23,312 bases of DNA from Bifidobacteriaceae bacterium (GTDB taxonomy: Bacteria > Actinomycetota > Actinomycetes > Actinomycetales > WQXJ01): contig JAISCU010000050.1 in NCBI GenBank assembly GCA_031265345.1, forward strand, positions 1 through 23,312. The letters run 5' to 3'. Positions 6,490 to 14,775 of the stretch are shown piece by piece (the first letter of the stretch is position 1; each line of letters starts with the position of its first letter). A model generated the notes under the pieces. It did not search any database. It was not told the origin of the DNA and saw nothing but the letters and a program-made list of their open reading frames with translations. The translations under genes and the position numbers were made by a program.

Positions 6490-8757
6490 ATGCGCGCGGA
6501 CGAATACGCGGGAAGGGACTCCTCCTTGGTGATCAGTCCGCAGGCGTACTTGTGGGCGGGGCTGCCCCGCCCTACCGGCGAGCCTGCTGGGACGGGTCGA
6601 ACGTATCCCTCATGTGTGGTCGCGGCCGCGGGTAACGTCCCGGATTTGTCGAAGGCTGCGCCCGATGATCGAACATCCCCGTGGGCCTACACCGCAGTGG
6701 ATGCCGACGGGAAACCGGTTGAAGTGGCGTTCGCCCGCACCTGCCATTACCTGATCAAGCCGCCCAGATGGAGCCTGCGCTGGTCATATGACGTGGTGGA
6801 GCAACACCGAGACGAATCTACCGGGCTCCTCGCCGTGACTTTCAGCGAGCCCAGCGAGTGCACCATGCGCCCAACACGGGTGGCTGACCGTCCGGACCCG
6901 GCCACGGACAGGGTGGTGACGGTCGACACGTCCGTGCTGGTGTCCGGGTTCGAACCGGCGAAATTCCGGGCCGACGACGCACTGTTTATCTCGGTTGCGC
7001 TCGCGACGGAGACCGCGCTCTTCCGTTGGAGCTACGCCGGGGACGTCCCAGGGCAAGGCTCGCGGCGGAGAAACCTATGGGACTTGTCCACGCCGGTGCC
7101 GATCGGCGACGGGATTCTGGGCAGGTATGGCAGTATCGCGTTCAACCTGCCCGCCAGCAATCCTCACGGTCTGAACCGGACCGATCTGTTGTGCGCGGCG
7201 ACCGCCGCAGTATATGGGGCACCGATGTACACCACCAAGCCGGAGGCGTACATCGGCGCGCGCAACGGTTTGAAGACCCTCAAGTACGGGCCGATCCGCA
7301 ACAAGGCCGCCCAAGAGCCGCCGCCGCCGTCCATTCCGCAACACATTCTCGAGGCCACCGGGCTGACGGCCGAGGAGTTCCAACGCCAATCGGCGGAAGA
7401 AGTCGGGAAGACCCACCGTGAAGCGATCAGGCTGTCGCCTGAAGACATGGAGAAGATGCGCATCGCGCTCGCCCCCGGCTACCCGGCTCCCACGCCCGAG
7501 TTCGTCCCGCAGGCCGAGGCTGCGGCCCAAGACGACCGAGCGGCATCGTCCGAGGTAGTTCAAATATCAGCCCGACCCCAGGCGACCATGGCATTGGACG
7601 CCGCCGGGCGAGTGTACCTGTGGGGCTCCGAGGGGATAGAGCGCCGCCAGGCCGGGGAAAAGTTCCTGTGGACCCCGTACCAGGTCCGGCTGTTTGACGA
7701 TGCCGCGCGGATAGTTAAGGTATCGGCCGGGGGTTTCGGGTTGGCCGCGCTGTCCGCCGAAGGAGACCTCTACCTGTGGGACCGCGCCATACTGGAGCGG
7801 CTGCGGCGCGAGCACCCCGCACCGGCGCGCCTCGTGCTGGCGCCCTTGAGCTTCCCCGGCGCGGCCCGGATCGTTGACGTCTCGACGGGCGAGGACCATC
7901 TGCTGGTGCTCGGCGCCGGCGGCGAGGTCTACGCGATGGGCTCCAACGATCGCGGTCAGCTCGGGGACGGCACCCAAGACCGGGCCGCCTCGCCCGTGCG
8001 GGTGGTCGGCCTACCGGGAGGCGAGCGCGTCACACAGGTCGCCGCGTGGGGTCGCCATTCGGTGGCCGTGACGGAAGCGGGACGCCTGTGGGCGTGGGGC
8101 TGGAACAGGTTCGGCCAGCTCGGGGACGGCACCGACCAGGACCGTTCCGCGCCGGTCCTCGCGACAGGCTTCCCCGAGAATGACCCGATCATCGAGGCGC
8201 ACCCGGCCTACGTGTCCACCACCGTCCTGACCGCCTCGGGCAAGGTCCACATGGCCGGAACCTTCAGCGCCGGTCGATCCGAGCCGGACCCGGTGCCCGG
8301 CCCGCGCCCCGTGGTCCGGGTGGGGGGGTTCCCCAAGCGCACCCGCATCAAGACCATGGCCACCGGGGGCGACCACTGGCTCGCCGCCGCCGAGGACGGC
8401 GCCGTGTGGGCGTGGGGCGACAACGAGTCCGGCCAACTCGGGGTGGACGCCCAGGTCGAGTCCACATCCCGCCCGATGCCCGTCACCGGACTGCCGCCGG
8501 GCCTCGAAGTGCTCCAGTTGGCGGCCGGCGAACGCCAGTCGGTCGCGCTCGCCACCGACGGGTCGATGTGCGCCTGGGGCTCCAACGACAACGGCGAGCT
8601 CGGTGTGGGGCTCGAGGCGCGTCAGTACCGTCGCCACCCCACCAGGATCCCCTGGACCAGCGAGAGCGACCCGGCGTTGCTGGCCGGGGCGATGCGCGCT
8701 GGCGCCTTCAACCCAGGGAGTCCGAAAGGAGGAACTCCCCCAACCCCAGGTGCCTGA
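6490..8757 (+). CDS. RCC1-repeat (beta-propeller) protein
   Basis: The ATG at 6490 (MRADEYAGRD) gives 755 codons. The frame is open further upstream (ATG 6376, TTG 6259), but that part is low-complexity Arg/Pro. No clear ribosome site marks any of them, so the start is uncertain. Residues 1-355 are an unrecognised domain with alternating strands (AYLWAGLPRP, HYLIKPPRWSLRWSYD) and a Pro-rich/helical linker (about 270-355). Residues about 357-715 hold RCC1-type repeats: VYLWGS, VYAMGSNDRGQLGDG, LWAWGWNRFGQLGDG, VWAWGDNESGQLG and MCAWGSNDNGELG. RCC1 repeats build a seven-bladed propeller for protein binding. No signal peptide is seen. The last 15 residues read through the antisense of the conserved DUF4143 tail, so the C-terminus may not be original. 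Confidence 0.82.
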   Translation: MRADEYAGRDSSLVISPQAYLWAGLPRPTGEPAGTGRTYPSCVVAAAGNVPDLSKAAPDDRTSPWAYTAVDADGKPVEVAFARTCHYLIKPPRWSLRWSYDVVEQHRDESTGLLAVTFSEPSECTMRPTRVADRPDPATDRVVTVDTSVLVSGFEPAKFRADDALFISVALATETALFRWSYAGDVPGQGSRRRNLWDLSTPVPIGDGILGRYGSIAFNLPASNPHGLNRTDLLCAATAAVYGAPMYTTKPEAYIGARNGLKTLKYGPIRNKAAQEPPPPSIPQHILEATGLTAEEFQRQSAEEVGKTHREAIRLSPEDMEKMRIALAPGYPAPTPEFVPQAEAAAQDDRAASSEVVQISARPQATMALDAAGRVYLWGSEGIERRQAGEKFLWTPYQVRLFDDAARIVKVSAGGFGLAALSAEGDLYLWDRAILERLRREHPAPARLVLAPLSFPGAARIVDVSTGEDHLLVLGAGGEVYAMGSNDRGQLGDGTQDRAASPVRVVGLPGGERVTQVAAWGRHSVAVTEAGRLWAWGWNRFGQLGDGTDQDRSAPVLATGFPENDPIIEAHPAYVSTTVLTASGKVHMAGTFSAGRSEPDPVPGPRPVVRVGGFPKRTRIKTMATGGDHWLAAAEDGAVWAWGDNESGQLGVDAQVESTSRPMPVTGLPPGLEVLQLAAGERQSVALATDGSMCAWGSNDNGELGVGLEARQYRRHPTRIPWTSESDPALLAGAMRAGAFNPGSPKGGTPPTPGA

Positions 8758-9334
8758 TCCCGTCCTGCGACCCGGCCGCCAGGGGGTCGAGGCTCACGAG
8801 GTAGGACGGGTGCTTTCCTGCGGCCGCGAGGAGCGGGGTGCGTTCGCGTTCCAGCGTCGCGGGATCGGCCCCGAGAAGATAGGCCACCTGGACGTAGAGG
8901 CTGTCGGTGCCCTGGCGCGCGACGAAATCGATCTCGTTGGCACCCACTTTCCCGATCATGACCTCGTAGCCTCGGCGGCGGAGTTCAGCCCACACGATGT
9001 TCTCCAGCATGCCCTGGATGCGACTCGTCGAAAAACCCAGGACGGCATGAATCAAAGAATGGTCCACCGCGTAATACTTCTCCTGGGTCTTGAGGATCTC
9101 CTTGCCGCGGAGGTCGAACCGGGGCGCCCGACCGATCAGGTACGCCTCCTCGAGCAGGCGCAGGTAGGAGTAGACCGTCTCGGGATCGACGCGCCTTCGC
9201 TGGGACTTGAAGTACTGCGCGAGCGTGTTCGCCGAGAATGTGTTACCAACATCGTCGAGCACGAACCGTACGATCCGTTCCAGCATTTCCGCCTGGCGGA
9301 CCTTGCCGCGCTCCACCACGGGCCACAGGATCAT
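8708..9334 (-). pseudogene. C-terminal remnant of an AAA/DUF4143 ATPase
   Basis: The 208 codons match the second half of the common 'ATP-binding protein, DUF4143' family. Seen in order: LLERIVRFV-type helix, DDVGNTFSANTLAQYFKSQ, VYSYLRLLEEAYLI, RFDLRGKEIL, EKYYAVDHSL, LENIVWAELRRRGYEV, the nuclease-like core EIDFVARQG and YVQVAYLL, then the terminal GIRHLGLGEFLL. Family members are usually about 400 residues, with a Walker A/B AAA domain first. That half is absent, and upstream in-frame sequence (AAGAP) shows no homology, so the gene is truncated. The family often acts as toxin-antitoxin-like or defence-associated ATPases of unclear role. The 3' end overlaps the RCC1-repeat gene by 50 bases, tail to tail. 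Confidence 0.8.
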
Positions 9335-9506
9335 GGGCGCCCCTGCCGCTCCCCTGTTTTCCGGTCAGGATCGGAACTCCGGCGCATTTTGGCACATTTT
9401 CCGAACACAACCGCAAAACTACACATTGCCCGATGCCGTCCCCTCAGGTGGCGCACGGGCGCCGGGCGTCGAGCAGGCGGCGACGCTTCGGAAAACCTGC
9501 AGATCG

Positions 9507-9529
9507 TGGATGTCGGCACCGAGAGCCAG
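9507..9529 (+). repeat. Diverged copy of the dispersed palindromic repeat core
   Basis: TGGATGTCGGCACCGAG followed by AGCCAG differs at only two positions from the loop core of the repeats at 21907-22171 (TGGATGTCGGCGCCGAG, TGCCAG). The AAAAGAC/GTCTTTT arms are not kept, although GGAAAAC lies 15 bases upstream. Confidence 0.5.
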
Positions 9530-9582
9530 CATTTGGGGGCAGTCTCCGCCCGGACGAGGCAGTACGACACGAAAGTGCGATT

Positions 9583-9604
9583 ATGTTTGGTTTTGTTGTA
9601 TCCT
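9583..9604 (+). promoter_or_regulatory. Putative DeoR-type operator and -10 element of the gal operon
   Basis: TGTTTGGTTTTGTTG is AT-rich within GC-rich DNA. Its repeated TGTTTG-like half-sites resemble sites known for actinobacterial DeoR-family sugar repressors (SugR/FruR type). TATCCT (9599-9604) fits a -10 box and would place the transcript start at or next to the GTG at 9611, giving a leaderless mRNA. I see no convincing -35 box. Confidence 0.4.
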
Positions 9605-9610
9605 GTTCGG

Positions 9611-10417
9611 GTGACTCAGCTACTGGCGACCCAACGCCAGGCCCTGATCTTGGAACGGCTCCGCACCAACGGGGCCGTGCGGGTGTCCGAATTGACCGAG
9701 GAACTGGCGGTCAGCGAGATGACCGTCCGGCGCGACATCGACCAACTGGCGGCCCGCGGCCAGTGCCGCAAGGTCCACGGCGGCGCCTGCCTGACCATGT
9801 CGACCTCCGAGGAGCCCGGCTTCGCCGCCAAGTCCGGCGCCAACGTGGCCGCCAAACAGGCCATCGGCAGGGCTGGCGCCGCGCTGGTCCAACCAGGCCA
9901 GTCAGTCGGCATCAGTGCGGGCACCACCACTTACTGGGTGGCGGTCGAACTGGCCGCGCGGCTGGCGACGGACCAGATCACCGTGGTCACCAACTCCCTT
10001 CCGGCCGCCGAAGCCCTGGCGGCACCCCAGCCGACCACGGCCGGCGCAGCCGGGCCGCAGGTGATTCTGACTGGCGGGGTGCGCACCCCCTCCCAGGCCC
10101 TGGTCGGCCCGATCGCGGACGGCGGCATCGGGCAACTGAGGCTGGACTGGTTCTTCCTGGGCGTCCACGGGATGGACCCCGAGGCGGGGCTGACCACGCC
10201 GAACCTGGCCGAGGCGGCCACCAACCGGGCGTTCATGAACTCGGCCGCCGCGACCGTGGTGACCGCCGACGCCTCCAAATGGGGCACCGCCGCGCTCGCC
10301 CAGATCGCGCCCTTGGCCGCGATCACCGCCCTCGTCACCGACCAACCGCCACCAGCCAAGGCAGCCAAAACAATCAAACGTCACCACATCGACCTCAGGA
10401 TCGCACGCCAACCATGA
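9611..10417 (+). CDS. DeoR/GlpR-family transcriptional regulator of galactose genes
   Basis: GTG 9611 starts a 268-residue protein of normal family length (about 250-270). Residues 8-60 form the DeoR winged helix (RQALILERL..NGAVRVSELTEELAVSEMTVRRDIDQLA, then the typical KVHGGA). The sensor domain shows the phosphosugar-isomerase-like fold: GISAGTTTYWVA (about 101-112), VVTNSLPAAEAL, ILTGGVR, FFLGVHGMDPEAGLT and VTADASKWG. The frame is open far upstream, but that region lacks homology. No Shine-Dalgarno sequence is visible, consistent with leaderless translation. Its stop overlaps the galT start (ATGA). It probably represses its own operon and responds to a galactose-derived sugar phosphate; the ligand is inference from context. 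Confidence 0.88.
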   Translation: MTQLLATQRQALILERLRTNGAVRVSELTEELAVSEMTVRRDIDQLAARGQCRKVHGGACLTMSTSEEPGFAAKSGANVAAKQAIGRAGAALVQPGQSVGISAGTTTYWVAVELAARLATDQITVVTNSLPAAEALAAPQPTTAGAAGPQVILTGGVRTPSQALVGPIADGGIGQLRLDWFFLGVHGMDPEAGLTTPNLAEAATNRAFMNSAAATVVTADASKWGTAALAQIAPLAAITALVTDQPPPAKAAKTIKRHHIDLRIARQP

Positions 10418-11808
10418 CCATTCGCATCACCCCGACCCACCTGGCCGACGGCCGCGAGTTCTTCTACTTCGACGATTCGCCGGACTACGCCTCCGGCGCC
10501 AAGACCCGCCGCCTGGACGACCCGCGCCCGCTGCGGGACCGAAACGAGCCGGTACAGGACCAAGAAACCGGCGACCTGGTCCCGCCGACCGGCCCGGAAA
10601 TGCGCTTCGACTCCCTGACGGGCGAGTGGATCCCGATGGCATCGCACCGCATGAACCGGACCTTCGAACCGGTCGCGGCGGCCTGCCCGCTCTGCCCGGC
10701 CAGTCCCGGCCGCGACTACCAGGATGGCGAGATCCCCGACACCGACTACGACGTGGTCGTGTTCGAGAACCGCTTCCCGTCCTACTGGCGGCCGTCCAGC
10801 CCGGCGTCGCCGCTTGACCAGAGCTCGCCTCTCAGGCCGTCCGCGGCGCCGGGGCCGTCCACAACGCCCGGCTCCCCCGCAACGCCCTGCCCGCCAGCAG
10901 TGCCCGGATCCCCCGGAACGCCAGGCGAACCCGTCCACGGCCTCGCCACCGAGCGGCACCTCCAAGACCAGGAATTGTGGCGAGCCCGCCCAGCCGCCGG
11001 GCGCTGCGAGGTGATCTGCTTCTCGCCCGACCACACGGCCCAGGCCGCCACGCTCTCAGACACCCGTATGCGCACAGTGATCGAGGCCTGGGCCACCAGG
11101 ACGGCAGCGTTGCAAGCCACAGACGGGATCGCACAGGTGTATCCCTTCGAGAACCGGGGGCCGGAGATCGGCGTAACGCTCCCGCACCCTCACGGCCAGC
11201 TCTACGGCTACCCGACCCTCACCCCCAAGACCGCGACCATGATGCGACAGGCCGCCGACCACCGCAAACGCACGGGCCGTCATCTCTTGGCAGACATCGT
11301 GGCGGCGGAGGCGCGCGGCCCCCGGTTGGTCCTGGAGTCCGACCACTGGCTCGCCTACGTCCCGTTCGCCGCCCGCTGGCCCGTCGAGGTCCACCTGGCC
11401 CCCCGCCGGGGCCGCCTCGACTTCACCGAACTCGACCCGCCCGAGCGCGACGACCTCGCCCGCATCTACCCCCGCCTGCTGCGCGGCCTGGACCGCTTCT
11501 TCATCGACGCGGACGGCCTGCCGATCCCGCTCCCCTACATCTCCGCTTGGCATCAAGCCCCCGTGGACCCGCAGGTGCGCCCGCTGGGACGTTTGCACAT
11601 GCAACTGTTCTCGATCCGCCGCGCGCCCGGCAAACTGAAGTACCTGGCCGGGTCCGAATCCGGCATGGGCGCCTGGGTCAGCGACACCACCCCGGAGCGC
11701 ATCGCCACCCGCCTGCGCGCCGCGCTCGCGGAATCCGCCGGGCACGCCCTGGACGCCCATCCAGCCGTGGACGATGCCGCCGCCCGAGTCGCAGGGGCTC
11801 CGTCATGA
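10414..11808 (+). CDS. galT: Galactose-1-phosphate uridylyltransferase
   Basis: This enzyme exchanges UDP-glucose and galactose-1-phosphate for UDP-galactose and glucose-1-phosphate in the Leloir pathway (cytoplasm). The 464 residues show FDSLTGEWIPMASHRMNR (about 65-82), the zinc-type pair CPLC (91-94), FENRFPSYW (117-125), EVICFSPDH (199-207) and the active-site HPHGQ (258-262), whose second His forms the uridylyl-enzyme intermediate. The C-terminal region holds HLAPRR, HMQLFSIRRAPGKLKYLAGSE. It is about 90-100 residues longer than usual. Part of this is a Pro/Ser/Gly/Thr-rich insertion at 127-176, between FPSYW and the next conserved block. ATG 10414 overlaps the deoR stop and the galT stop overlaps the galK start, so all three are translationally coupled. 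Confidence 0.93.
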   Translation: MTIRITPTHLADGREFFYFDDSPDYASGAKTRRLDDPRPLRDRNEPVQDQETGDLVPPTGPEMRFDSLTGEWIPMASHRMNRTFEPVAAACPLCPASPGRDYQDGEIPDTDYDVVVFENRFPSYWRPSSPASPLDQSSPLRPSAAPGPSTTPGSPATPCPPAVPGSPGTPGEPVHGLATERHLQDQELWRARPAAGRCEVICFSPDHTAQAATLSDTRMRTVIEAWATRTAALQATDGIAQVYPFENRGPEIGVTLPHPHGQLYGYPTLTPKTATMMRQAADHRKRTGRHLLADIVAAEARGPRLVLESDHWLAYVPFAARWPVEVHLAPRRGRLDFTELDPPERDDLARIYPRLLRGLDRFFIDADGLPIPLPYISAWHQAPVDPQVRPLGRLHMQLFSIRRAPGKLKYLAGSESGMGAWVSDTTPERIATRLRAALAESAGHALDAHPAVDDAAARVAGAPS

Positions 11809-13082
11809 CCGAGCCGCGCTTCTTGGCAGCCTGGAGCACCGACGAGGGAGCCGCTCGCGCGGCGAACGGTTTCCGCGCCCGGTTCGGCGAGGAGCCGACC
11901 GGGGTGTGGGCCGCGCCCGGTCGCGTCAACCTGATCGGCGAGCACACCGACTACAACGGCGGCCTCTGCCTGCCCATCGCCCTGCCCCACCGCACCTATT
12001 TCGCGGCCAAGGCCTCCTCGGACGATGCCGCTCGCCTGACCTCCGCGCAGATCGGCGGCGAGGTCTTCGAGTTGCCTATGAGCCAGGTCGCTCCGGGCGC
12101 GGTGAGCGGATGGGGGGCCTACGCGGTCGGGGTGGTTTGGGCGTTGCGCCGCCATGGCCTGGAGGTGCCGGCGCCCACTGGCCACGTCGATTCCTGCGTG
12201 CCGTTCGGGGCCGGGCTTTCGTCATCGGCGGCGCTCGAAGCCGCGGTGGCTCTGGCCGTGCTCGACTTGCTCGACGAGTTCGAGGCAGCTGCCAACCGAG
12301 CAACTGCCAACCAAGCGACCGCCGATGGAGTCGCGCGCAATGGATCAGGGCTGATCGCCCGGAGCGTCCGCGCCGGCCTGGCGACGGCTTGCGTCGAGGC
12401 CGAGAACCGGATAGCGGGAGCGCCCACTGGCGGCATGGATCAGGCGGCCGCCCTGCTGACGGCGGACGGTTACGCGCTGCTGCTTGATTCCGCCACCGGC
12501 GAGGACGATCTGGTGCCCTTCGACCCGGCGGCCGCAGGACTGGAGTTGCTGGTCATCGACACGCGTGCCAGCCACGCCCTGGTGGATGGGCAATACGGCC
12601 AACGGCGGAAGACCTGTGCCGAGGCGGCCGCGGCGCTCGGCCTGGAAAACCTGGGGCAGTTGTCGATCGGGGACTTGCCACGCGCCACGGTGCAACTGGG
12701 AGGTCCGGACACGCTGGCGGCGCGGCGGGTCCGGCACGTCGTCACCGAGATCGACCGGACGAGGCAGTTCGCTGATGCTCTGCGGGAGGGGCGCATCGCC
12801 GAGACCGGCCCGCTACTGGACCAGTCCCACTGCTCGATGCGCGACGACTACGAGATTTCCTGCCCAGAGCTCGACTTGGCGACGGAGGTGGCGCGGGAGG
12901 CGGGAGCGCTAGGCGCGCGCATGACCGGAGGCGGGTTCGGCGGCTCGGCCATAGCCCTGGTGCGGCAGGGACAATCTGCGCGCATCGCTGCTGCCGTGGT
13001 TGAAGCGTTCGAGTCGGCAGGAATGACCGAGCCGGTCTTCCTCCTGGCCGAACCCTCCGGCCCGGGTCAGCGACTGGCATAG
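11805..13082 (+). CDS. galK: Galactokinase
   Basis: GalK phosphorylates galactose to galactose-1-phosphate with ATP, the step before GalT. The 425 residues show the galactokinase signature GRVNLIGEHTDYNGG (39-53), the GHMP ATP-binding motif PFGAGLSSSAALEAAVA (133-149), GGMDQ with the presumed catalytic Asp (209-213) and the third GHMP motif ARMTGGGFGGSAIAL near 375. ATG 11805 lies in an ATGA overlap with galT. A short Ala/Asn/Thr-rich stretch at about 158-182 lengthens the protein slightly over the usual 380-400. It ends 28 bases from the convergent AlbA_2 regulator gene. I see no terminator hairpin in that gap. Confidence 0.95.
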   Translation: MTEPRFLAAWSTDEGAARAANGFRARFGEEPTGVWAAPGRVNLIGEHTDYNGGLCLPIALPHRTYFAAKASSDDAARLTSAQIGGEVFELPMSQVAPGAVSGWGAYAVGVVWALRRHGLEVPAPTGHVDSCVPFGAGLSSSAALEAAVALAVLDLLDEFEAAANRATANQATADGVARNGSGLIARSVRAGLATACVEAENRIAGAPTGGMDQAAALLTADGYALLLDSATGEDDLVPFDPAAAGLELLVIDTRASHALVDGQYGQRRKTCAEAAAALGLENLGQLSIGDLPRATVQLGGPDTLAARRVRHVVTEIDRTRQFADALREGRIAETGPLLDQSHCSMRDDYEISCPELDLATEVAREAGALGARMTGGGFGGSAIALVRQGQSARIAAAVVEAFESAGMTEPVFLLAEPSGPGQRLA

Positions 13083-13110
13083 CCGCTCGGAACTCGCCTC
13101 GAGCCACACG

Positions 13111-14568
13111 CTAGCTGGATGTGGGAAGGCTGTAAGTAGTGTTGCGGGATCCGAGTCCACCCTCCATCCGGACTCTGCCTTGCTTCACTAGCTTGCCCAG
13201 CGCGTAGCGGACCTGCGATGGGGTCAGACCGCATCGGTCCTCAATGGCGCGTCGGTTCAGTGACCCGCCTGCCAAAGCCTCCATGATTCTGCCGGAGAGA
13301 TCTGTCCGGTTAGCAGTCACGACAGCGCCCTGGACTGCCGGCGCCCGCGCCAGGGGAGGTCGTACTAGAACGGCAGTAAAACTGACGGCCTTGTCGATGA
13401 AGATCGGCGGATCGGCGCCCCAGGTCGCAAGCGACCGTCTCACCTCGCCTATGCCTCCCCCTTCGCCTTCGATGACTCTCGCACCACCCACAGTTGCCGC
13501 CAGTGCGCAGATGTCGTAGAGGTGTTCGTTGACAGCTGACTTGCCCCCAGCCATGCCAAGCTGCTGGCGGCTCACCCCCCAAAGACCGCCGGGATTCGAG
13601 ATGACCAGCCGATCGTCACGCAGCCTTATCTCGACACGCTTGGACTGGGTGTGCGGCCCCAGATCGCGATGCACCAGGGCATTGGCGACCAACTCGCGGA
13701 GCGCGGACAGCGGCAGTTCCGGATGGTCGTAGTTGTGACCGTCCGCACCCACTCGCACTCCCGTGCGTAGGTTTCGTGTCAGCCATTCGATGGCATCATC
13801 CAGCAGGTCAGGGATGGGCCCATCCAAATGCGCGAGGTCGACCAGCCGGTCTGTCGTTCCGGGGGGCGTCACGACCGCACAGGTCACCGCCAAACTGGGC
13901 GCGTACTGCTGTGGGTACTGACCCAATGCGTACAGGCCACCGAGGGTAAGCCTGCCGCCGTGAGCCTCCAAGACTCCTTTACGGCGCAGCGCAGTGTTGT
14001 CCTCAACATCCGCTATGCGACGGGACCTCGCCCGTGAATTGCGCAGGAAGGCCTCGGTCAGGCGACTATCCAGGTCTGCGACGCTCGTACCATCCACGGG
14101 AGCCGCGTCATATCGGGGACGTTCTCTCAAAGCGAGCATTTGTTGCTCTTCTTGAACGCTCATCACGTAGTCGCCGTCGGCTTGTCTCAGGTACGGCCGC
14201 CCCCCATTTCGGCAGGGCCGGTCGCTGGGAGGGAGACCGGTGATGGTGGCGACCACGACTTGCGCTTCGGCAACGGGCACCGTGTCGAAATGCACCGAGA
14301 CCGGAGGATTGACGGCGGTGCGCGCCTGAGCGGCGATGCTTCTCTCAACTGCGGCCGGATCTGGCACACCCACGAGCGCGAACCCGTTGTTCTCATCCAC
14401 GCCGACCACGATCACTCCCCCGTCAGGCATGTTGCCGAACGCGCACAGCGTCTCGCCAAGGTCAGGGAGGCCCCCGGCGCCGCGCTTCACCTCGATCGAA
14501 GTGAAGTCTCCGCCGTGGGTGCGCATCTCACCAATTAGCGAGGTCACCGTCTTCTCATCCCAAGTCAT
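13111..14568 (-). CDS. AlbA_2 (Schlafen-type) regulator with ATPase-like and winged-helix domains
   Basis: The protein has 485 residues from ATG 14568. Residues about 20-130 form an AlbA_2 domain (FTSIEVKRG, LGETLCAFGNMPDGGVIVVGVDE). Residues about 275-370 match the HATPase_c_4-like domain of 'ATP-binding/RecG-like transcriptional regulators' (LPLSALRELVANALVHRDLG, DDRLVISNPGGL). The last 60 residues form a winged helix (LSGRIMEALAGGSLNRRAIEDRCGLTPSQVRYALGKLVKQGRV). Such proteins are commonly called putative transcriptional regulators; their ligands are mostly unknown. No ribosome site is seen before the ATG. The start faces an array of AGAGTGC palindromes, so autoregulation, with control of the divergent ACT gene, is likely. 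Confidence 0.85.
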   Translation of the reverse strand: MTWDEKTVTSLIGEMRTHGGDFTSIEVKRGAGGLPDLGETLCAFGNMPDGGVIVVGVDENNGFALVGVPDPAAVERSIAAQARTAVNPPVSVHFDTVPVAEAQVVVATITGLPPSDRPCRNGGRPYLRQADGDYVMSVQEEQQMLALRERPRYDAAPVDGTSVADLDSRLTEAFLRNSRARSRRIADVEDNTALRRKGVLEAHGGRLTLGGLYALGQYPQQYAPSLAVTCAVVTPPGTTDRLVDLAHLDGPIPDLLDDAIEWLTRNLRTGVRVGADGHNYDHPELPLSALRELVANALVHRDLGPHTQSKRVEIRLRDDRLVISNPGGLWGVSRQQLGMAGGKSAVNEHLYDICALAATVGGARVIEGEGGGIGEVRRSLATWGADPPIFIDKAVSFTAVLVRPPLARAPAVQGAVVTANRTDLSGRIMEALAGGSLNRRAIEDRCGLTPSQVRYALGKLVKQGRVRMEGGLGSRNTTYSLPTSS

Positions 14569-14573
14569 CGCAT

Positions 14574-14705
14574 CACTCTACCGGCCAGAGTGCTAAAGTC
14601 CTATCGCCAGAGTGCGAATTTCGCACTCTGTTTAGCACTCTGGACCGCTCAGATAGCTAAACGCGCGTTCAGAGTGCGAATTTCGCACTGTGTCTAGCAC
14701 TCTGG
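14574..14705. promoter_or_regulatory. Array of palindromic AGAGTGC operator sites
   Basis: Eight half-sites AGAGTGC/GCACTCT, allowing one mismatch in two of them, lie in about 130 bases. 14608-14630 is a perfect 11+1+11 palindrome (core GAGTGCGAATTTCGCACTC). 14670-14692 is the same palindrome with one mismatch. CCAGAGTGCTAAA (14585-14597) and TTTAGCACTCTGG (14631-14643) are exact inverted copies flanking the first palindrome. GCACTCT recurs at 14697-14703. The array lies between the divergent AlbA_2 regulator and ACT-domain genes. Confidence 0.8.
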
Positions 14706-14737
14706 CGTGCCGACCGATGGGCGAGGGAGTTCGCCGA

Positions 14738-14768
14738 TTGCAGGGGGCCGCCGACCCAGGGCTACCCT
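14738..14768 (+). promoter_or_regulatory. Possible promoter of the ACT-domain gene
   Basis: TTGCAG (14738-14743) and TACCCT (14763-14768) are separated by 19 bases, slightly long. The -10 box lies 7 bases before ATG 14776 and no Shine-Dalgarno is seen, so a leaderless mRNA is possible. The site lies just right of the operator array. Confidence 0.35.
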
Positions 14769-14775
14769 TGATCGC

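Larger units (their letters stand above)
9335..9610 (+). other. Region between the ATPase remnant and the galactose operon
   Basis: I see no gene in these 276 bases. They hold a diverged copy of the palindromic repeat core (9507-9529) and, close to the DeoR start, an AT-rich operator/promoter segment. Confidence 0.5.
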
